A stretch of 32,117 nt of DNA, from assembly GCA_017652805.1 (NCBI GenBank), contig JAGCAH010000064.1, positions 1-32,117 on the forward strand. The letters run 5' to 3'. Every line of letters starts with the position of its first letter. Within the stretch, counting starts at the first letter, position 1. The notes beneath the pieces were generated by a model. It was not told the DNA's origin, ran no database searches, and saw only the letters and a list, made by a program, of their open reading frames with translations. This stretch comes from Thermoguttaceae bacterium. GTDB lineage: Bacteria > Planctomycetota > Planctomycetia > Pirellulales > Thermoguttaceae. Of this stretch, positions 23,210 to 31,352 are shown piece after piece. Made by a program: the position numbers and the translations under genes.

Positions 23210-25192
23210 ATGAAATTCCGAACAGCCATCCTGACCCTTCTGGTCATCCTCGCCGCGGCCGCCGCCCGGTCCGCCGAAACGCTCACCCTCACCCAAGACG
23301 GAAAGACCGACTATACCGTCGTCCTGCCCGAAAACGCAACGCCGGTTCAGGTCTCGGCGGCCGCCGAACTGGCCGAGACGCTCCGGGCGATCTCCGGCGC
23401 GGCGTTCCCGGTCAAAAAGGAGAGCGAAGTTGCCGCCGATCCCGGCGCCAAACTCCTGGTGATCGGCCCGTCCGAAACTTCGAAAAGCCTTTTGGGCGAT
23501 GCCGCTGACGAAGCGGCGACGCCCTACGACGGGATCATCTTAAAGCAGGTCGGCAGCTCGATCGTCTTTTCGGGCCACCCGGTCCGCGGCCCCCTTTACG
23601 CCGTCTACACGTTCCTGGAAGATGAACTCGGCTGCCGCTGGTGGACGAGCACCGAATCGTTTATTCCGAAAACCGACCGAATCGAGGCCGGCGGCTTCGA
23701 CCGGATCTACGCGCCGAAACTGATCTACCGCGAATCGTTCTACGCCGGCCTGATGGGAGAAAAGAACGCGCGGATCGCCGCCCACTTAAAGACGAACGGC
23801 GCCTCCGAAACCATTCCGCCCGAACTGGGGGGTCATCACAAATACCAGTATTTCGTCCATTCGTTCTATACGGTCATCAAGCCGGAAGAGTTCCTGGACC
23901 ACCCCGAGTGGTTCTCCGAAATCGACGGCCGGCGGAAAATCGGCGGCTGGTGGGGAGTGACCAAAAAGATGAGCGAACTGGTTCCCGCCGAGTCGCTCGA
24001 CGAGCACGGAACCCAGCTCTGCCTGACAAACGACGAACTCTGCCGAACCTTCCTGGAACGGGTCCGAAAAGACCTCGACGCGAACCCCGAAGCGACGATC
24101 GTCTCGATCAGCCAGAACGACTGCCGCGGTCCGTGCCAGTGCGAGAACTGCGCCAAAATCGCCGAAGAGGAAGGTTCCGAATCGGGTCCGCTCCTTTACT
24201 TTGTGAACAAAATCGCCGAGGGGCTCGCCGAGTCGCACCCCAACGTTCTGGTCGACACGCTCGCCTATCAATACACGCGCAAGCCGCCGAAAACCATGAA
24301 GGCGCGCGAGAACGTCATCGTCCGCCTCTGCAGTATCGAATGCTCGTTCAATCAGACCCTCGACGGCGAGTTCGGCCCCTCGTTCGCCGACGGAAACCGC
24401 CGACCCGCTCCCGAGCCGGAAAACCGTTCGTTCCGCGACGACATGGAAAAATGGAATGAACACGCCGACCGGATTTTCATCTGGGACTATGTCACCAACT
24501 TCTCGCAATACATCATTCCCTTCCCGAACTATCGGATACTCTCCGACAACGTCCGGTTCTTCGTCAATCACAACACGATCGGCCTTTTCGAGCAGGGGAA
24601 CTATCAGGGGGCGACCGGCGACTTCGTCCAGATGCGCGCCTGGGTGATGGCCAAGCTCCTCTGGAATCCCGGCGCCAATCAGAAAGCGCTCATGGAAGAA
24701 TTCCTTTCCGGCTACTACGCGCCCGAACTGACGCCGCTCTACATGCGTTATTTCGACCTTCTGTGCGACGCGTCCGAGACGTCGGACAGCAAGCTCGGCA
24801 TCTTCCAACCCGACACCTCCGACTGGCTCGACCTGGACACCTTCAACGCGTGCGCCGAGATTCTGGACCGCGTCGACGCGAAAGCCGCCGAACTCGAAAC
24901 GGCCGACCCGGAGCGGAACGCGGGTCTGCTCGATAAGGTACGCCGCGAACGCCTCTCGTTCGATATGGCGCTGCTTCTCGCCTACAACCGGTTCGCCGAA
25001 CAGGCGCAAAACGAGGGGAAGGAATTCCGCGCCCCGGCACGCGGCGAAATGCCCGCGTTTTGCGACGAGTTCCGCGCCCGCTGCAAAGCCGCCGGTCTGA
25101 CGCAATACAGCGAAGGGGGCGGCCCCGATAAGTTCGAACAGTATCTCACCGGCATCTTCGAAGAGATCGCCGGCGGGACGGCCGCGGAATGA
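23210..25192 (+). CDS. Secreted DUF4838 protein, first tandem copy
   Basis: Exported protein of 660 aa with a Sec signal peptide (residues 1-22, ending ARSA). It matches the DUF4838 type common in PVC bacteria and Bacteroidetes: an N-terminal domain like that before the catalytic part of GH20/GH67 enzymes (about 25-150, with VSAAAELAETLRAISG and VFSGHPVRGPLYAVYTFLED), then the DUF4838 domain. A four-Cys cluster CRGPCQCENC (305-314) probably binds a metal or is structural, followed by the family EEGSESGPLLYFVNKIAEG. WDYVTNF is typical of the second half. The function is unproven; glycan recognition or hydrolysis is likely. The ribosome site is weak (GGGGA). It is very similar to the next gene. 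Confidence 0.85.
   Translation: MKFRTAILTLLVILAAAAARSAETLTLTQDGKTDYTVVLPENATPVQVSAAAELAETLRAISGAAFPVKKESEVAADPGAKLLVIGPSETSKSLLGDAADEAATPYDGIILKQVGSSIVFSGHPVRGPLYAVYTFLEDELGCRWWTSTESFIPKTDRIEAGGFDRIYAPKLIYRESFYAGLMGEKNARIAAHLKTNGASETIPPELGGHHKYQYFVHSFYTVIKPEEFLDHPEWFSEIDGRRKIGGWWGVTKKMSELVPAESLDEHGTQLCLTNDELCRTFLERVRKDLDANPEATIVSISQNDCRGPCQCENCAKIAEEEGSESGPLLYFVNKIAEGLAESHPNVLVDTLAYQYTRKPPKTMKARENVIVRLCSIECSFNQTLDGEFGPSFADGNRRPAPEPENRSFRDDMEKWNEHADRIFIWDYVTNFSQYIIPFPNYRILSDNVRFFVNHNTIGLFEQGNYQGATGDFVQMRAWVMAKLLWNPGANQKALMEEFLSGYYAPELTPLYMRYFDLLCDASETSDSKLGIFQPDTSDWLDLDTFNACAEILDRVDAKAAELETADPERNAGLLDKVRRERLSFDMALLLAYNRFAEQAQNEGKEFRAPARGEMPAFCDEFRARCKAAGLTQYSEGGGPDKFEQYLTGIFEEIAGGTAAE
23551..23598 (+). 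repeat. 48-nt exact direct repeat, copy 1 (inside first DUF4838 gene)
   Basis: These 48 bases are identical to 25594-25641 in the second DUF4838 gene, including all third codon positions. They encode GSSIVFSGHPVRGPLY. Flanking bases differ at synonymous sites, so this block is more conserved than protein constraint needs. Confidence 0.9.
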
Positions 25193-25252
25193 CCGCGCGC
25201 AAGCCACACAAGGATTCCGTATTCACAAAAAGAACAGCATAAAAGGAACCCC

Positions 25253-27238
25253 ATGAAAACACGTCAGATCGTCGTAATCCTCCTTCTGGCGCTTTCGGCC
25301 GCCGCCGCGCGGTCCGCCGAAACGCTCACCCTCACCCGGGACGGGAAAACCGACTACGCCGTCGTCGTTCCCGAAAACGCGGCGCCGGTTCAGGTCTCGG
25401 CGGCAGCCGAACTGGCCGAGACCCTGCGGAAGATTTCCGGCGTCCCGTTCCCGATCAAAAAGGAGAGCGAAGTCGCCGCCGGCCCCGACGCCAAACTCCT
25501 GGTGATCGGCCCCTCCGAGACCTCGAAAAGGCTTCTGGGCGGCGAAGTCGACGAGTCGGCCGTTCCCTACGACGGAATCATCCTCAAACAGGCCGGCAGC
25601 TCGATCGTCTTTTCGGGCCACCCGGTCCGCGGCCCCCTTTATGCCGTCTATACGTTCCTGGAAGACGAACTCGGATGCCGCTGGTGGACCGAGTCCGAAT
25701 CGTTCATTCCGAAAACCGACCGGATCGAAGCCGGCGATTTCGACGTTGTCTACGCGCCGGAACTGATCTACCGCGAATCGTTCTATTCCGGCCTGACGGG
25801 GCGGGCCAACGCGCAAATCGCCGCACACTTAAAGACGAACGGCGCCTCGGAAGATATCCCGCCCGAACTGGGGGGGCATCACGTATATCAGTATTTCGTC
25901 CACTCGTTTTACTCGGTCATCAAGCCGGAAGAGTTTCTGGATCACCCGGACTGGTTCTCCGAAATCGGCGGCCGTCGGAAAGTCGCCGGCTGGGGACTGA
26001 GCAAAGAGGACCTGAGCAGGATACCCGCCGAAAATATCGGCGAAGACGGATCGCAGCTCTGCCTGACGAACGAGGAGCTCTTCGGCGTCTTCCTCGAACG
26101 GGTCCGCAAAGAGCTGGACGCGCATCCCGAAGCGACGATCGTCTCGGTCAGCCAGAACGACTGCGGGGGCTGGTGCGAATGCGGGAAGTGTTCGAAAATC
26201 GCCGAAGAGGAAGGATCGCAGTCGGGACCGATCATCCGTTTCGTGAACCGGATCGCCGAAGAGCTTGAAAAGTCGCACCCGAACGTCCTGGTCGACACAC
26301 TGGCGTACCGCTACTCGCGCAAGCCCCCCGAACATGTCGTGGCGCGCGACAACGTGATCGTCCGCCTCTGCTCGATCGAATGCTCGTTCGTTCAGAACCT
26401 CGACGGGGAATACGGTCCCTCGCTGGTGACCGGCAGGCGCCGGCCGGCCGACGAGCCGCAGAACCGTTCGTTCCGGGACGACATGGTCAAGTGGAGCGAA
26501 CATGCCGCGCATATCTTCGTCTGGGACTACGTCACGAACTTCTCGCAGTATCTGATTCCCTTCCCGAACTACCGCGTGATGCAGGATAACGTCCGCTTCT
26601 TCGTCAGACACCACACGCTCGGCCTCTTCGAGCAGGGGGACTACCAGACGACGACCGGCGACTTCGTACAGATGCGCGCGTGGATTCTGGCCAAACTCCT
26701 CTGGAATCCCGACACGCCCCTTTCGCCGCTCTACGAGGAGTTCCTCTCCGGCTATTACGCGCCGGAGCTGACGCCCCTCTACCTGGAATATTTCGAGCTC
26801 CTTTCGGACGCGGCGGAATCGACGGGAGAGGTGATCGGAATCTACCGGCAGAACACCCTCGGCTGGCTCGATCTGGAGACGTTCAACAAGTGCTCGGACC
26901 TCCTCGACCGGATCACCGCCAAGGCCGAAGAGCTCGAAAGGAGCAATCCGGACCTCTATACGGGCCTCCTCTATAAGGTGCGCCGCGAACGGATCCCGCT
27001 CGATATGGTGCTTCTGCAGAACTACAACGCGTACTCCGAACAGGCGCAAGCCGAAGGGAAGGAGTTCCGCGCGCCGGCCCGGGCTGACATGCCCGCCTTC
27101 TACGAAGAGTTCCGCGCCCGCTGCAAAGCCGCCGGCCTGGTCTGTGTCTACGAAGGGTGTTCCCCGGAACGGTTCGAGGAGTACATGACCGACGTGATCG
27201 GCGAAATCGTCCCTCCCGAAGAAAAGAAGGCTGAATAA
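25253..27238 (+). CDS. Secreted DUF4838 protein, second tandem copy
   Basis: Paralogue of the preceding gene, 661 aa, with the same signal-peptide type (AAAARSA), N-terminal domain and DUF4838 domain. The Cys cluster is CGGWCECGKC (304-313) at the same place, then EEGSQSGPIIRFVNRIAEEL. By eye the first about 220 mature residues differ at about 33 positions (about 85% identity), while the last about 160 residues differ at over 50 (about two thirds identity). The copies are thus unequally diverged along their length. It starts 60 nt after the first gene, with AAAAGGA 5 nt before the ATG, and ends at a strong terminator, so both form one transcript. The substrate may differ between copies, as the divergence is in the C-terminal half. 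Confidence 0.85.
   Translation: MKTRQIVVILLLALSAAAARSAETLTLTRDGKTDYAVVVPENAAPVQVSAAAELAETLRKISGVPFPIKKESEVAAGPDAKLLVIGPSETSKRLLGGEVDESAVPYDGIILKQAGSSIVFSGHPVRGPLYAVYTFLEDELGCRWWTESESFIPKTDRIEAGDFDVVYAPELIYRESFYSGLTGRANAQIAAHLKTNGASEDIPPELGGHHVYQYFVHSFYSVIKPEEFLDHPDWFSEIGGRRKVAGWGLSKEDLSRIPAENIGEDGSQLCLTNEELFGVFLERVRKELDAHPEATIVSVSQNDCGGWCECGKCSKIAEEEGSQSGPIIRFVNRIAEELEKSHPNVLVDTLAYRYSRKPPEHVVARDNVIVRLCSIECSFVQNLDGEYGPSLVTGRRRPADEPQNRSFRDDMVKWSEHAAHIFVWDYVTNFSQYLIPFPNYRVMQDNVRFFVRHHTLGLFEQGDYQTTTGDFVQMRAWILAKLLWNPDTPLSPLYEEFLSGYYAPELTPLYLEYFELLSDAAESTGEVIGIYRQNTLGWLDLETFNKCSDLLDRITAKAEELERSNPDLYTGLLYKVRRERIPLDMVLLQNYNAYSEQAQAEGKEFRAPARADMPAFYEEFRARCKAAGLVCVYEGCSPERFEEYMTDVIGEIVPPEEKKAE
25594..25641 (+). 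repeat. 48-nt exact direct repeat, copy 2 (inside second DUF4838 gene)
   Basis: Identical to 23551-23598; the offset of 2043 nt equals the distance between the two start codons, so the blocks are in register. It would be a site for recombination between the copies. Confidence 0.9.
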
Positions 27239-27266
27239 CGGATTATCCGCAGGCGGAAGATTTAAA

Positions 27267-27295
27267 AAAGAGGGGGGAAGAAATCCCCCCTCTTT
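27267..27295. terminator. Bidirectional Rho-independent terminator between DUF4838 copy 2 and hydF
   Basis: AAAGAGGGGGG (27267-27277) and CCCCCCTCTTT (27285-27295) form a perfect 11-bp stem with a 7-nt loop. The plus strand continues CTCTTTGTTTT, the minus strand with a T-run (TTTTTTAAA) including the end of the arm. It serves both convergent genes, 28 nt after the DUF4838 stop and 15 nt after the hydF stop. Confidence 0.93.
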
Positions 27296-27310
27296 CTCTT
27301 TGTTTTCCCG

Positions 27311-28567
27311 TCATTTTTCAAGCGGCGATAAGGCACGCGGCAGAATCCCGCTCAGCTGCGCCAGCGCCAGGCCGTAGTTGGTGATCGGCACGCCCGCCGC
27401 CTCGCACCGGGCGATCCGCCGGAGCATTTCGCGGCGGTTCCAGACACACGCGCCGCAGTGTATCACCAGATTCCACCGTGCCAAATCCGAATCGGTTTCG
27501 GGAAACTGATGTCCCTGCACATGGCCGACCTCAATCCCTTCGCCCAGTTTTTTACGCAGAAGCCGCGGAATCTTTTCGGTACCGATATCTTCGGCGATCG
27601 GATGGTGCGAACACGCCTCGGCGATCAGGATCCGCGCGTCTTTCGGAAGAGAATTAAGAAGCTCCGCCCCCCGTTTCATGACGGCCAGATCCCCTTTGAC
27701 CCGCGCGAAAAGTACCGAGAACGAGGTCAGCGGAATCGACGGCGGCACGATCGCGTCGACCTCCCGAAACGCCTGCGAGTCGGTGATCACCATCGCCGGC
27801 GGCTCGGTAAGGCGCGTCAGAACGTCGGCCAGCTGGGGGACCTGAGTGACAACCGACGTGCAGCCGGCGTCGAGAATATCGCGTATCGTCTGCACCTGCG
27901 GCATGATCAGACGCCCTTTCGGCGCCTCTTTGTCGATCGGGGCGACCAGAACCGCCATCGCGCCGGGCGGGAGAAGATCCGAAACAATCGGACGCGGCCT
28001 GACGAAATCTTCCGGCAGAAGATCGACCAGACGGTCGCGCAGCGCGCCGACCCCTTCGGCGGCCAGTCCCCGCGCGTCGGCCGACGCGGGGGAAGCGATC
28101 TGGGTATACGGAATCTTCCGCGACGAGAACATTTCGATCAGTTCCGGCGGCGGGCCGGCAAGGTCGGCTTTGGTCAGAACCGCGAGAATCGGCACTCCGC
28201 GGCGGGTAAACTCGCTATACAGGTACTCCTCGAACGTGTCCCAGATTTTTTCGCCGCGCGCCGCGCGCGAAAGGTCGAGCGCCAGAAGCGCGACATCGGT
28301 GCGGTCGAACGTCTGACGCGTCTTGGCGGCGCGCTTCTCGCCCAGCGCGCCGATATCGTCGATCCCGGCGGTATCGATAAAAAGAACCGGGCCGATCGGC
28401 AGGAGCTCCATCGGCTTTTCGACCGGATCGGTCGTCGTTCCCGCCACGTCCGAAACGATCGAAACGTTCTGCCGCGTGATCGCGTTTAAGAGGGTCGACT
28501 TCCCGGCGTTCCGCCGACCGAAGATTCCCAGATGGAGACGCAGACCTTTCGGAGCCGTTTCGTTCAT
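27311..28567 (-). CDS. hydF: [FeFe]-hydrogenase H-cluster maturation GTPase HydF
   Basis: Scaffold GTPase that carries the 2Fe subcluster assembled with HydE and HydG and delivers it to the [FeFe]-hydrogenase. The GTPase domain begins LGIFGRRNAGKSTLLNAI (P-loop GRRNAGKS, 17-24), with switch TTTDPVEK, DTAGIDD and TKAD. A dimerisation part follows, then the iron-sulfur domain with Cys319 in ACSHHP and His370, Cys371 and Cys374 in HCGACVWNRREML. The three cysteines for the 4Fe-4S cluster are all present. At 418 aa it is of usual size. The ATG at 28567 overlaps the stop of the upstream coiled-coil gene (ATGA); the frame is open further upstream but without family character. HydE, HydG and the hydrogenase are not in this window. 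Confidence 0.95.
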   Translation of the reverse strand: MNETAPKGLRLHLGIFGRRNAGKSTLLNAITRQNVSIVSDVAGTTTDPVEKPMELLPIGPVLFIDTAGIDDIGALGEKRAAKTRQTFDRTDVALLALDLSRAARGEKIWDTFEEYLYSEFTRRGVPILAVLTKADLAGPPPELIEMFSSRKIPYTQIASPASADARGLAAEGVGALRDRLVDLLPEDFVRPRPIVSDLLPPGAMAVLVAPIDKEAPKGRLIMPQVQTIRDILDAGCTSVVTQVPQLADVLTRLTEPPAMVITDSQAFREVDAIVPPSIPLTSFSVLFARVKGDLAVMKRGAELLNSLPKDARILIAEACSHHPIAEDIGTEKIPRLLRKKLGEGIEVGHVQGHQFPETDSDLARWNLVIHCGACVWNRREMLRRIARCEAAGVPITNYGLALAQLSGILPRALSPLEK

Positions 28568-29532
28568 TTTTCGGTCACCGCCTGGCGGCTGAGGAGTTTC
28601 AGCTGGGTCTCGATCGTCTTGAGCTCGTCGATCACCTCGTCGAGACGGCGGTTCATCTCGTCGTTCGACTTTTGGAGTTCGGCGATCGCGTCTAAGATTT
28701 TTTGATTTTTGTTTTCCCCGGAATACCACGCGCCGTCAACCTCGGTCGGGTCGGCCGCGGGAGTCTGTGCCCCGCCGAACATCGAGTCGATTTGGTTAAT
28801 GTCGGCGGGATTCAGAGCCGGCATGTTCGCGTCGGCCGCGTCCGCACCGGCGCCGAGCGGAGCGGCTTCGGTCGGCGCTTTTTCGGCGGCGGAAAGATTC
28901 GTCTCCGGGGCGGGCGTCCCGATCCGTTCGTCGAGTTCCTTGATCCGGGCGGTCAGTTCCCGCTGCTGTTCGGTCAGCGACTCGGCCAGCGCTTTATCCT
29001 CCGAACCGAGAGTTCCCAACGTTCGGTTCAAAAGTGTCAGCTGGGTACTCAGTTCGGCACGGGTTCGGCGCATCGTCGCGACGTCCATCCCGTTGAACGG
29101 CGAGAAAGGAGCCGGTTCGGCCGACGGAGCCGCGGTCGGCGCGGGAAAAGAAACGGCCCCGTTCCCCCGGCCGAACATCGGGGCGGGAAAAGCGGTTCCT
29201 GCCGGGTCGGCAACGCCCGTCTGGTCGGTCGTCAGGAGTTCTCCCTGAATCCGCTGAAGTTCTCCGCCGAGTTCGCGGAGCCGGGACTGGAAGTCGGGAT
29301 CGGAACTGTTAAGCTCGGCCATTTGCTGCAGGAGCGCGTCCCGACGCTGAACGAGCTCGTCGGCCGCGGACCGCTGAGGGAGCGAGGCGTTTTCACCCGC
29401 CGCCGACGCCGCTTCGCCGGACGGCACGGACTCCGGCCGGACGGGCGCGTCGCTTATGGCGGACGGTTGGGCGGCGGCCGAAAGAGCGAAGACCCCCATT
29501 ATCAGCGCGGCGGTAAAAAGAGACTTTTTCAT
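28564..29532 (-). CDS. Exported coiled-coil protein of unknown function, coupled to hydF
   Basis: I do not recognise a family. It has 322 aa. A signal peptide covers residues 1-21 (KK, hydrophobic core, SAAA before Gln). The mature part has three predicted coiled-coil stretches: about 58-100 (QRRDALLQQMAELNS and following), about 152-205 (AELSTQLTLLNRTLGTL to IKELDERI) and about 277-317 (DAIAELQKSNDEMNRRLDEV). They are joined by Ala/Pro-rich, low-complexity linkers. No Cys is present and no enzyme motif is seen. It may be a periplasmic scaffold or envelope protein. AAAGGA lies 5 nt before the ATG. The stop overlaps the hydF start, yet a periplasmic protein and a cytoplasmic maturase have no known functional link. 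No convincing promoter for it was found in the 228-nt divergent region with hemL. Confidence 0.7.
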   Translation of the reverse strand: MKKSLFTAALIMGVFALSAAAQPSAISDAPVRPESVPSGEAASAAGENASLPQRSAADELVQRRDALLQQMAELNSSDPDFQSRLRELGGELQRIQGELLTTDQTGVADPAGTAFPAPMFGRGNGAVSFPAPTAAPSAEPAPFSPFNGMDVATMRRTRAELSTQLTLLNRTLGTLGSEDKALAESLTEQQRELTARIKELDERIGTPAPETNLSAAEKAPTEAAPLGAGADAADANMPALNPADINQIDSMFGGAQTPAADPTEVDGAWYSGENKNQKILDAIAELQKSNDEMNRRLDEVIDELKTIETQLKLLSRQAVTEK

Positions 29533-29666
29533 AGCGGTCCTTTCTTTGTACTTTTGTCGCGGGACCCGTGAAGGGGCGAAACCGCGGCGCGGCCGCCTCT
29601 TTTCTTTCAGGCTCTGATTTTACTCCCTTCCCCAGCGGAAAGGAAGCTCGGCGCTCGTTCGTCCTC

Positions 29667-29695
29667 TTGAAAAGAGCGCTGGACTATCGTATTAT
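29667..29695 (+). promoter_or_regulatory. Near-consensus sigma-70 promoter for hemL
   Basis: TTGAAA (29667-29672) and TATTAT (29690-29695) are separated by 17 nt. The start near 29702 leaves a leader of about 59 nt. AAAAGGA (29749-29755) lies 5 nt before the ATG at 29761. Confidence 0.7.
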
Positions 29696-29760
29696 ATTAT
29701 ACCGTATTTTTTCCCGTTAGATCCGAGAATTAAGGGGTTTCCCCGCCGAAAAGGAACGTT

Positions 29761-31056
29761 ATGAACTTTACCGCCAGTCGAACTATTTTCGCCAAAACCG
29801 AGAACCTGATCCCCGGAGGGGTCAACTCGCCGGCCCGCGCGTTCGGCGCGGTCGGGGGGAATCCGCTCGTCATCGACCGCGGAGCGGGATCGAAAATCTA
29901 CGACGCCGACGGAAACGAGTTCATCGACTACGTCCTTTCGTGGGGGCCGCTCATCGTCGGGCACGCCCATCCGGCGGTCCTCGACGCGGTCAGCCGGGCG
30001 GTCAAAGACGGACTCGGGTTCGGCGCGCCGACCCGCGGCGAGACCGAAATCGCCGAGCTTCTGATTGCCCTTTCACCCTCCCTCGAAAAGGTCCGTCTGG
30101 TCAGTTCCGGCACCGAAGCGACGTCGAGCGCGATCCGTTTGGCGCGCGGGTTTACCGGACGCGATAAGATCGTGAAGTTCCGAGGCTGTTACCACGGGCA
30201 CGTCGACTCGCTTCTGGTCGCCGCCGGAAGCGCCGCCGCCACGTTCGGCGTCCCGAACTCGCCCGGGATCACCGCCGGGTGCGCCGCCGACACGCTCGTT
30301 CTGGAATACAATGACATCGACGGGGTCAAAGACGCGTTCGCGCGGTACGGCAAAGAGATCGCCGGGGTGATCGTCGAGCCGGTGGCGGGGAACATGGGCG
30401 TTATCCCCGGCAAACCCGAATTTCTGCGGACTCTGCGCGAGGAGACCCGCGCCGCCGGTTCGATTCTGATTTTCGACGAGGTGATGAGCGGGTTCCGCGT
30501 CGCTCTCGGGAGCGCGCAGTCCCGTTACGGGATCACCCCCGACCTTTCGACGTTCGGCAAGGTGATCGGCGGGGGGCTCCCCGTCGCCGCCTACGGCGGA
30601 AAAGCCGAGATCATGAACGCGGTCATTCCGGTCGGGAAAGTCTTCCAGGCCGGAACCCTCAGCGGAAACCCCGTGGCGGTCGCGGCGGGCCTGGCGACGC
30701 TGAAAATCCTCGCTGAAACCGAAAACTTCCACGCCGATCTGGAAAAGAAAACCGTCCGTCTGGCGGAGGGGCTCGAAGGAGCGGCGCGCCGCGCGGGAAT
30801 CACCGCTGTGGCGCAGAAGTGCGGCGCGATGTTCACCCTCTTTTTCAACGACCCGGCCGACCGCGGGGTCGCCGACTGGCCGTCCGCCGCCCGCTGTGAC
30901 GAAAAACTCTTCGCCCGTTATTTCTGGGGGATGATCGAGCGGGGGGTCTATCTCCCGTGCAGTCAGTTCGAAGCGAACTTCACCTCGTCGGCCCATACCG
31001 ACGACGATATCAATCGGACGATCGACGCCGCCGCCGAGGTCTTCGCCTCCTTCTAG
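29761..31056 (+). CDS. hemL: Glutamate-1-semialdehyde 2,1-aminomutase
   Basis: PLP enzyme that converts glutamate-1-semialdehyde to 5-aminolevulinate, the second step of the C5 route to heme and other tetrapyrroles. It has 431 aa. N-terminal IPGGVNSPARAFGAVGGNP is a hallmark of the family. Other blocks are DYVLSWGPLIVGHAHP, SSGTEATSSAIRLARGFTGR, KFRGCYHGHVDSLLVAAGS, IFDEVMSGFR with the PLP-contacting Asp, and TFGKVIGGGLPVAAYGG with the Schiff-base Lys267. The C-terminal YLPCSQFEANFTSSAHTDDDI is complete. It is a single gene with its own promoter and terminator. It shows that the organism makes tetrapyrrole by the C5 path; heme or cobalamin end products are not fixed by this gene. Confidence 0.97.
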   Translation: MNFTASRTIFAKTENLIPGGVNSPARAFGAVGGNPLVIDRGAGSKIYDADGNEFIDYVLSWGPLIVGHAHPAVLDAVSRAVKDGLGFGAPTRGETEIAELLIALSPSLEKVRLVSSGTEATSSAIRLARGFTGRDKIVKFRGCYHGHVDSLLVAAGSAAATFGVPNSPGITAGCAADTLVLEYNDIDGVKDAFARYGKEIAGVIVEPVAGNMGVIPGKPEFLRTLREETRAAGSILIFDEVMSGFRVALGSAQSRYGITPDLSTFGKVIGGGLPVAAYGGKAEIMNAVIPVGKVFQAGTLSGNPVAVAAGLATLKILAETENFHADLEKKTVRLAEGLEGAARRAGITAVAQKCGAMFTLFFNDPADRGVADWPSAARCDEKLFARYFWGMIERGVYLPCSQFEANFTSSAHTDDDINRTIDAAAEVFASF

Positions 31057-31083
31057 TCTTTCCCCCTTCAAGACGAACTTTTC

Positions 31084-31114
31084 CCCCCGAAAGCGCAGAC
31101 CGCGTTTTCGGGGG
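31084..31114 (+). terminator. Probable terminator after hemL
   Basis: CCCCCGAAA (31084-31092) pairs with TTTCGGGGG (31106-31114), extended by GCG/CGC with a small bulge. It lies 27 nt after the hemL stop. The following TTCCCTATTTT is only partly T-rich, so it is less typical than the other two terminators. Confidence 0.7.
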
Positions 31115-31352
31115 TTCCCTATTTTAATGATAGTAGCGGAGATGCCCTCTTCCTGCCTGAATTCTCATAATTCCTCTTGATTCTTTCCGGGAAAAAGAGT
31201 ATTGATTTTCTGTATTGTAGTTAAAACGCCTAAATTCGCCATTTCATTTCAACGTATCACGCGGAATCGAACCGTGTTTTCAGGCGGGAAAAGGGGAAGG
31301 GAAAGGCCGTAAACCTTCATTACTCGAAACGATAAACGGTTGGGGCTCGAAT
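31115..31352 (+). other. Intergenic region before the DUF11 gene
   Basis: AT-rich compared with the rest of the window. It holds no ORF with family character and no RNA gene I recognise. Several TTGAT and TATTG boxes are present (for example 31178-31216), but no pair has good spacing and match, so I call no promoter. The ribosome site before 31353 is weak. Confidence 0.5.

Noticed and set aside
23786-25207. 473-codon minus-strand frame opposite the first DUF4838 gene, with a similar 406-codon frame opposite the second
   Set aside because: Their mutual similarity follows from the duplicated sense genes. Sense genes have signal peptides, ribosome sites and a promoter; the antisense frames have none.
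28568-28729. 54-residue N-terminal extension of HydF
   Set aside because: Charged low-complexity shadow of the upstream coiled-coil gene; the HydF family begins near the ATG at 28567 that overlaps the upstream stop.
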